From contig DAIQNX010000071.1 in NCBI GenBank assembly GCA_036788195.1, positions 1 to 6,532 of the forward strand: 6,532 nt of DNA, written 5' to 3'. Position 1 is the first letter of the stretch, and each line of letters opens with the position of its first letter. Source of the stretch: CALFXN01 sp937957815 (GTDB lineage Bacteria > Synergistota > Synergistia > Synergistales > Aminobacteriaceae). This document shows positions 5,959-6,532 of the stretch, piece by piece. The translations under genes were made by a program, and so were the position numbers. Below the pieces are notes generated by a model. It saw only the letters and a program-made list of their open reading frames with translations. It had not been told where the DNA came from and did no database searches.

Positions 5959-6532
5959 TCGGATACGGCTGCATGATCGGGCCTCCGGCGGCGACCGGCA
6001 AGGGGGTACAAATCATAGGAAGAATTCCGATCATCGGAGAACGAAAGGCGGACGTCACGGACGGGCTGATTCACCGCTGGCCGCTGACCGCAAACGCCAA
6101 TGATGTCGTAGGGGCGCTAACACTGTCGAATATAGGCTCAGTCACATTCCCCGACGGGGCGAGTTTCAACGGGAGTAGTCAGGCTCTTTACGCCGGGGCA
6201 ATGACGTTGCCTACGGTGTTTACGGTAACCGGATGGATTAAGTATTCTACAGCACACGCTGCGTCGGCATTTGGGATGTCGAATGCGTCCGGAGGATTCG
6301 GAAGTAGCGTAGTAACGCTTGCGGATTTTAATCTCTCCATATACGGCGGGACATATAAAATCAATTCTGGGCAAAATCTCGCGGATTCGAAATGGCATTT
6401 TGTGGCGTTTTCCGGTGGAGCGTCCGGCGCTCACACATGGCAGCTCTATGTCGATGGCATGTCTGAAGGATCGCAGTCCGTAGACTTTACATGCGACGGG
6501 AATTTCGCCGTAGGACGTGCAGGAGCATATAC
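5955..6532 (+). CDS. LamG / concanavalin-A-like domain adhesin (3' partial)
   Basis: An open frame of 192 codons runs off the right edge. The start ATG at 5955 overlaps the previous stop as ATGA; a GGAG at 5939-5942 is rather far upstream, and an in-frame ATG at 5973 is an alternative start that would drop six residues. A short N-terminal region (IIGRIPIIGERKADVTD, about 40 residues) precedes a clear LamG-like jelly-roll: GLIHRWPLTANANDVVGALT, then VTFPDGASFNGSSQALYA, FTVTGWIKYST, DSKWHFVAFSGG and HTWQLYVDGMSEG. These match the strand phrases of the Laminin_G_3-type domain ('f-g-g--l', 'fTvs-Wvk', 'W-hvafs', 'w-lYvdG'). Such domains in phage tail proteins usually bind cell-surface glycans or proteins. 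It is the last and most AT-rich gene in the window: 181 of the last 352 bases are G or C (51%). Full length, C-terminal domains and chaperones are not visible. Confidence 0.8.
   Translation, partial: MIGYGCMIGPPAATGKGVQIIGRIPIIGERKADVTDGLIHRWPLTANANDVVGALTLSNIGSVTFPDGASFNGSSQALYAGAMTLPTVFTVTGWIKYSTAHAASAFGMSNASGGFGSSVVTLADFNLSIYGGTYKINSGQNLADSKWHFVAFSGGASGAHTWQLYVDGMSEGSQSVDFTCDGNFAVGRAGAY

Noticed and set aside
5955..6532. Possible target gene of a diversity-generating retroelement
   Set aside because: No template repeat, reverse transcriptase or variable C-type lectin fold is visible. The C-terminal part of the gene lies outside the window, so it cannot be tested here.

Overview
The window is a densely packed, single-strand (+) stretch of a tailed-phage or prophage structural region. 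Eight coding regions follow one another with overlaps or gaps of at most 18 bases, and no gene is credible on the minus strand. There are no integrase, lysis, replication, RNA or IS genes, and no promoter or terminator could be recognised. It therefore looks like the middle of one late (virion) operon, entered and left in mid-gene.

Layout: (1) 1-191, the end of an unidentified upstream protein with a very acidic tail. (2) 210-731, a 173-residue head-tail adaptor-like protein. (3) 715-2148, a 477-residue protein resembling the P22 gp10 'stabilization/nozzle' family. Together these resemble the P22 gp4-gp10 pair and suggest a short-tailed (podovirus-like) particle. (4) 2145-4133, a 662-residue fibre with an FN3 domain, a coiled-coil region, a domain like the C-terminal part of lambda tail-tip protein J (DUF1983-like), a long five-residue repeat shaft and a beta-rich C-terminal domain. 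(5) 4146-5114, a 322-residue tail protein with a phage-type N-terminal beta domain, two carbohydrate-binding-like modules and collagen-like Gly-X-Y stretches. (6) 5114-5599, a 161-residue tail-fibre protein with two 22-residue HxH-containing repeats. (7) 5611-5958, a 115-residue beta-rich virion protein. (8) 5955-6532, the start of a LamG/concanavalin-A-like adhesin that runs off the window.

The first part (adaptor, nozzle) would build the exit channel of the capsid. The rest supplies fibres and sugar- or receptor-binding parts attached to it. The most interesting points are three: the lambda-J-type fibre module without the J hub sits in a P22-like gene order; the fibre has an uninterrupted 5-residue register of about 110 residues; and a short N-x-[MI]-P-[RK] motif recurs across the gene 5/gene 6 boundary.

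The host cannot be named. GC is around 60% over most of the window (63% in two sampled lines of the nozzle gene) and falls to about 51% in the last 352 bases. Shine-Dalgarno sites are good matches to a standard bacterial anti-SD, and two genes use GTG starts. This fits a moderately GC-rich bacterium, but nothing here narrows it further. All family assignments come from reading the translated sequences, not from searches.
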